A stretch of 5,739 bases of DNA from assembly GCA_030605515.1 (NCBI GenBank), contig JAUWIE010000052.1, positions 1-5,739 on the forward strand, given 5' to 3'. Positions 5,081 through 5,739 of the stretch are shown piece by piece; within the stretch, counting starts at the first letter, position 1; the number at the start of each line of letters is the position of its first letter. The stretch comes from Thermoplasmatota archaeon. GTDB lineage: Archaea > Thermoplasmatota > E2 > DHVEG-1. Position numbers and translations under genes: made by a program. The notes under the pieces are model-generated. The model had not been told where the DNA came from. It saw nothing but the letters and a program-made list of their open reading frames with translations, and searched no databases.

Positions 5081-5739
5081 TTAATCTCGGATGCCTATTT
5101 CACTAATTGTAAAAACAGCTTCACCCTCCGGAAGATGCGGAGAATCAATAAGCCGTGCGATACGTTTAGGGCCTTTACTTTTACGTAAATATATCCTAAA
5201 TGTTGCGGTGTGACCGACTATGTGTCCACCAATAGGTCGTGTTGGATCTCCAAAAAATGCATCTGGTTTAGCAGAAACCTGATTAGTAACACATACAACG
5301 CCATTATTAAGATCACCCCATCTTAGTAGGTCATGCATATGTTTATTTAATTTCTGTTGTCTATCTGCAAGAGCGCCTCTTCCAACATATTCAGCTCGGA
5401 AATGAGCTGTTAAAGAATCAACAACTAGTAAACGAGCTGGTGCATCTTTAGATAGCTCCTTTACTTTTTCTACAAGAAGCATTTGATGGCTACTGTTATA
5501 AGCTCGTGCTACATGAATTTTCTCAAGGACTTCATTTGGATCTAGTTCAAGAGCTTCAGCCATCTGAAATATTCGCTCTGGTCGAAATGTGTTCTCTGTA
5601 TCTATAAAAAACGCATGACCGTTTAACCCTCCTTGCTCTTCAGGAAGCTGTACTGTTACGCATAATTGATGAGCAAGTTGTGTCTTAGCTGATCCATATT
5701 CACCAAAAAGCTCAATTATTGATTGTGTCTCAAAACCTC
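5081..5739 (-). CDS. radA: RadA recombinase, C-terminal part (5' end beyond window)
   Basis: Archaeal RadA, the Rad51/RecA homologue that forms ATP-dependent filaments on single-stranded DNA and carries out strand exchange in recombination and repair. The frame is open from 5737 to the window edge, so 218 C-terminal residues are seen; roughly 100 N-terminal ones, including the helix-hairpin-helix domain, are missing. The ATG at 5563 is internal, not the start. Fragment residues 1-18 read GFETQSIIELFGEYGSAK, which includes the P-loop; HAFFIDTENTFRPERI follows (41-56). Walker B is LLVVDS, where the Asp is at about 5417-5419. Then come ADRQQKLNKHMHDLLRW and the DNA-binding loop region VTNQVSAKPDAFFGDP to GGHIVGHTATFRIYLRK, and SPHLPEGEAVF near the end. 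The P-loop has Ala where GK-type loops have Gly (GEYGSAKT, usually GEFGSGKT). No intein interrupts the visible part. Downstream on the same strand is the 61-residue gene. Confidence 0.93.
   Translation of the reverse strand, partial: GFETQSIIELFGEYGSAKTQLAHQLCVTVQLPEEQGGLNGHAFFIDTENTFRPERIFQMAEALELDPNEVLEKIHVARAYNSSHQMLLVEKVKELSKDAPARLLVVDSLTAHFRAEYVGRGALADRQQKLNKHMHDLLRWGDLNNGVVCVTNQVSAKPDAFFGDPTRPIGGHIVGHTATFRIYLRKSKGPKRIARLIDSPHLPEGEAVFTISEIGIRD

Noticed and set aside
5081..5563. A complete 160-residue protein starting at 5563
   Set aside because: The frame continues open to the window edge and encodes the RadA P-loop, so the Met is internal.
5564..5739. Intein in RadA
   Set aside because: The P-loop region where inteins can occur reads through continuously with normal RadA sequence on both sides.

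Overview
The window reads as archaeal chromosome, A+T-rich and densely coded. The evidence is a RadA recombinase, a small conserved archaeal protein next to it, TATA-type promoters at 20-40 bp before several starts, short leaders, T-tract terminators and GGAGGTGA-type ribosome binding sites. A secreted NosD-like beta-helix protein, a COG3199 kinase-like protein and an alpha-oxoamine synthase would suit an uncultured euryarchaeal lineage, perhaps Thermoplasmatota. That placement is an impression, not a demonstration.

Layout: positions 70-1128 (+) encode a secreted right-handed parallel beta-helix protein. Positions 1196-1816 (+) encode an unrecognised, highly charged protein with a small N-terminal domain, a disordered Lys/Glu linker and a C-terminal duplicated motif. 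These two plus-strand genes converge on a minus-strand block at a 17-bp tail-to-tail junction with a long T-tract. The minus-strand block, in transcription order from the right edge, is: radA (5' end cut off by the window), a 61-residue conserved archaeal protein, a hairpin/U-tract terminator, a new TATA promoter, a COG3199 ATP-NAD kinase-like protein, a glycine C-acetyltransferase / alpha-oxoamine synthase (Kbl-like), and a small VOC (glyoxalase-fold) protein with its own TATA box.

How they may work together: radA is housekeeping DNA repair. The COG3199 gene and kbl are 38-65 bp apart with no evident promoter between them and are probably one transcript. The VOC gene follows 61 bp later. Kbl makes or cleaves 2-amino-3-ketobutyrate, whose spontaneous decarboxylation leads to aminoacetone and methylglyoxal. 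A cofactor-kinase-like protein and a glyoxalase-fold protein beside it could therefore form a small threonine/aminoketone module, but this is inference. No threonine dehydrogenase is in the window.

No gene-free stretch exceeds 300 bases. I see no RNA gene, CRISPR array, insertion sequence or clear defence system. The points most worth a second look are a Gly-to-Ala change in the RadA P-loop, a perfect 14-bp palindrome between the TATA box and start of the VOC gene, three-codon mini-ORFs overlapping two start codons, the COG3199-kbl-VOC grouping, and two uncharacterised proteins (1196-1816 and 4824-5009).
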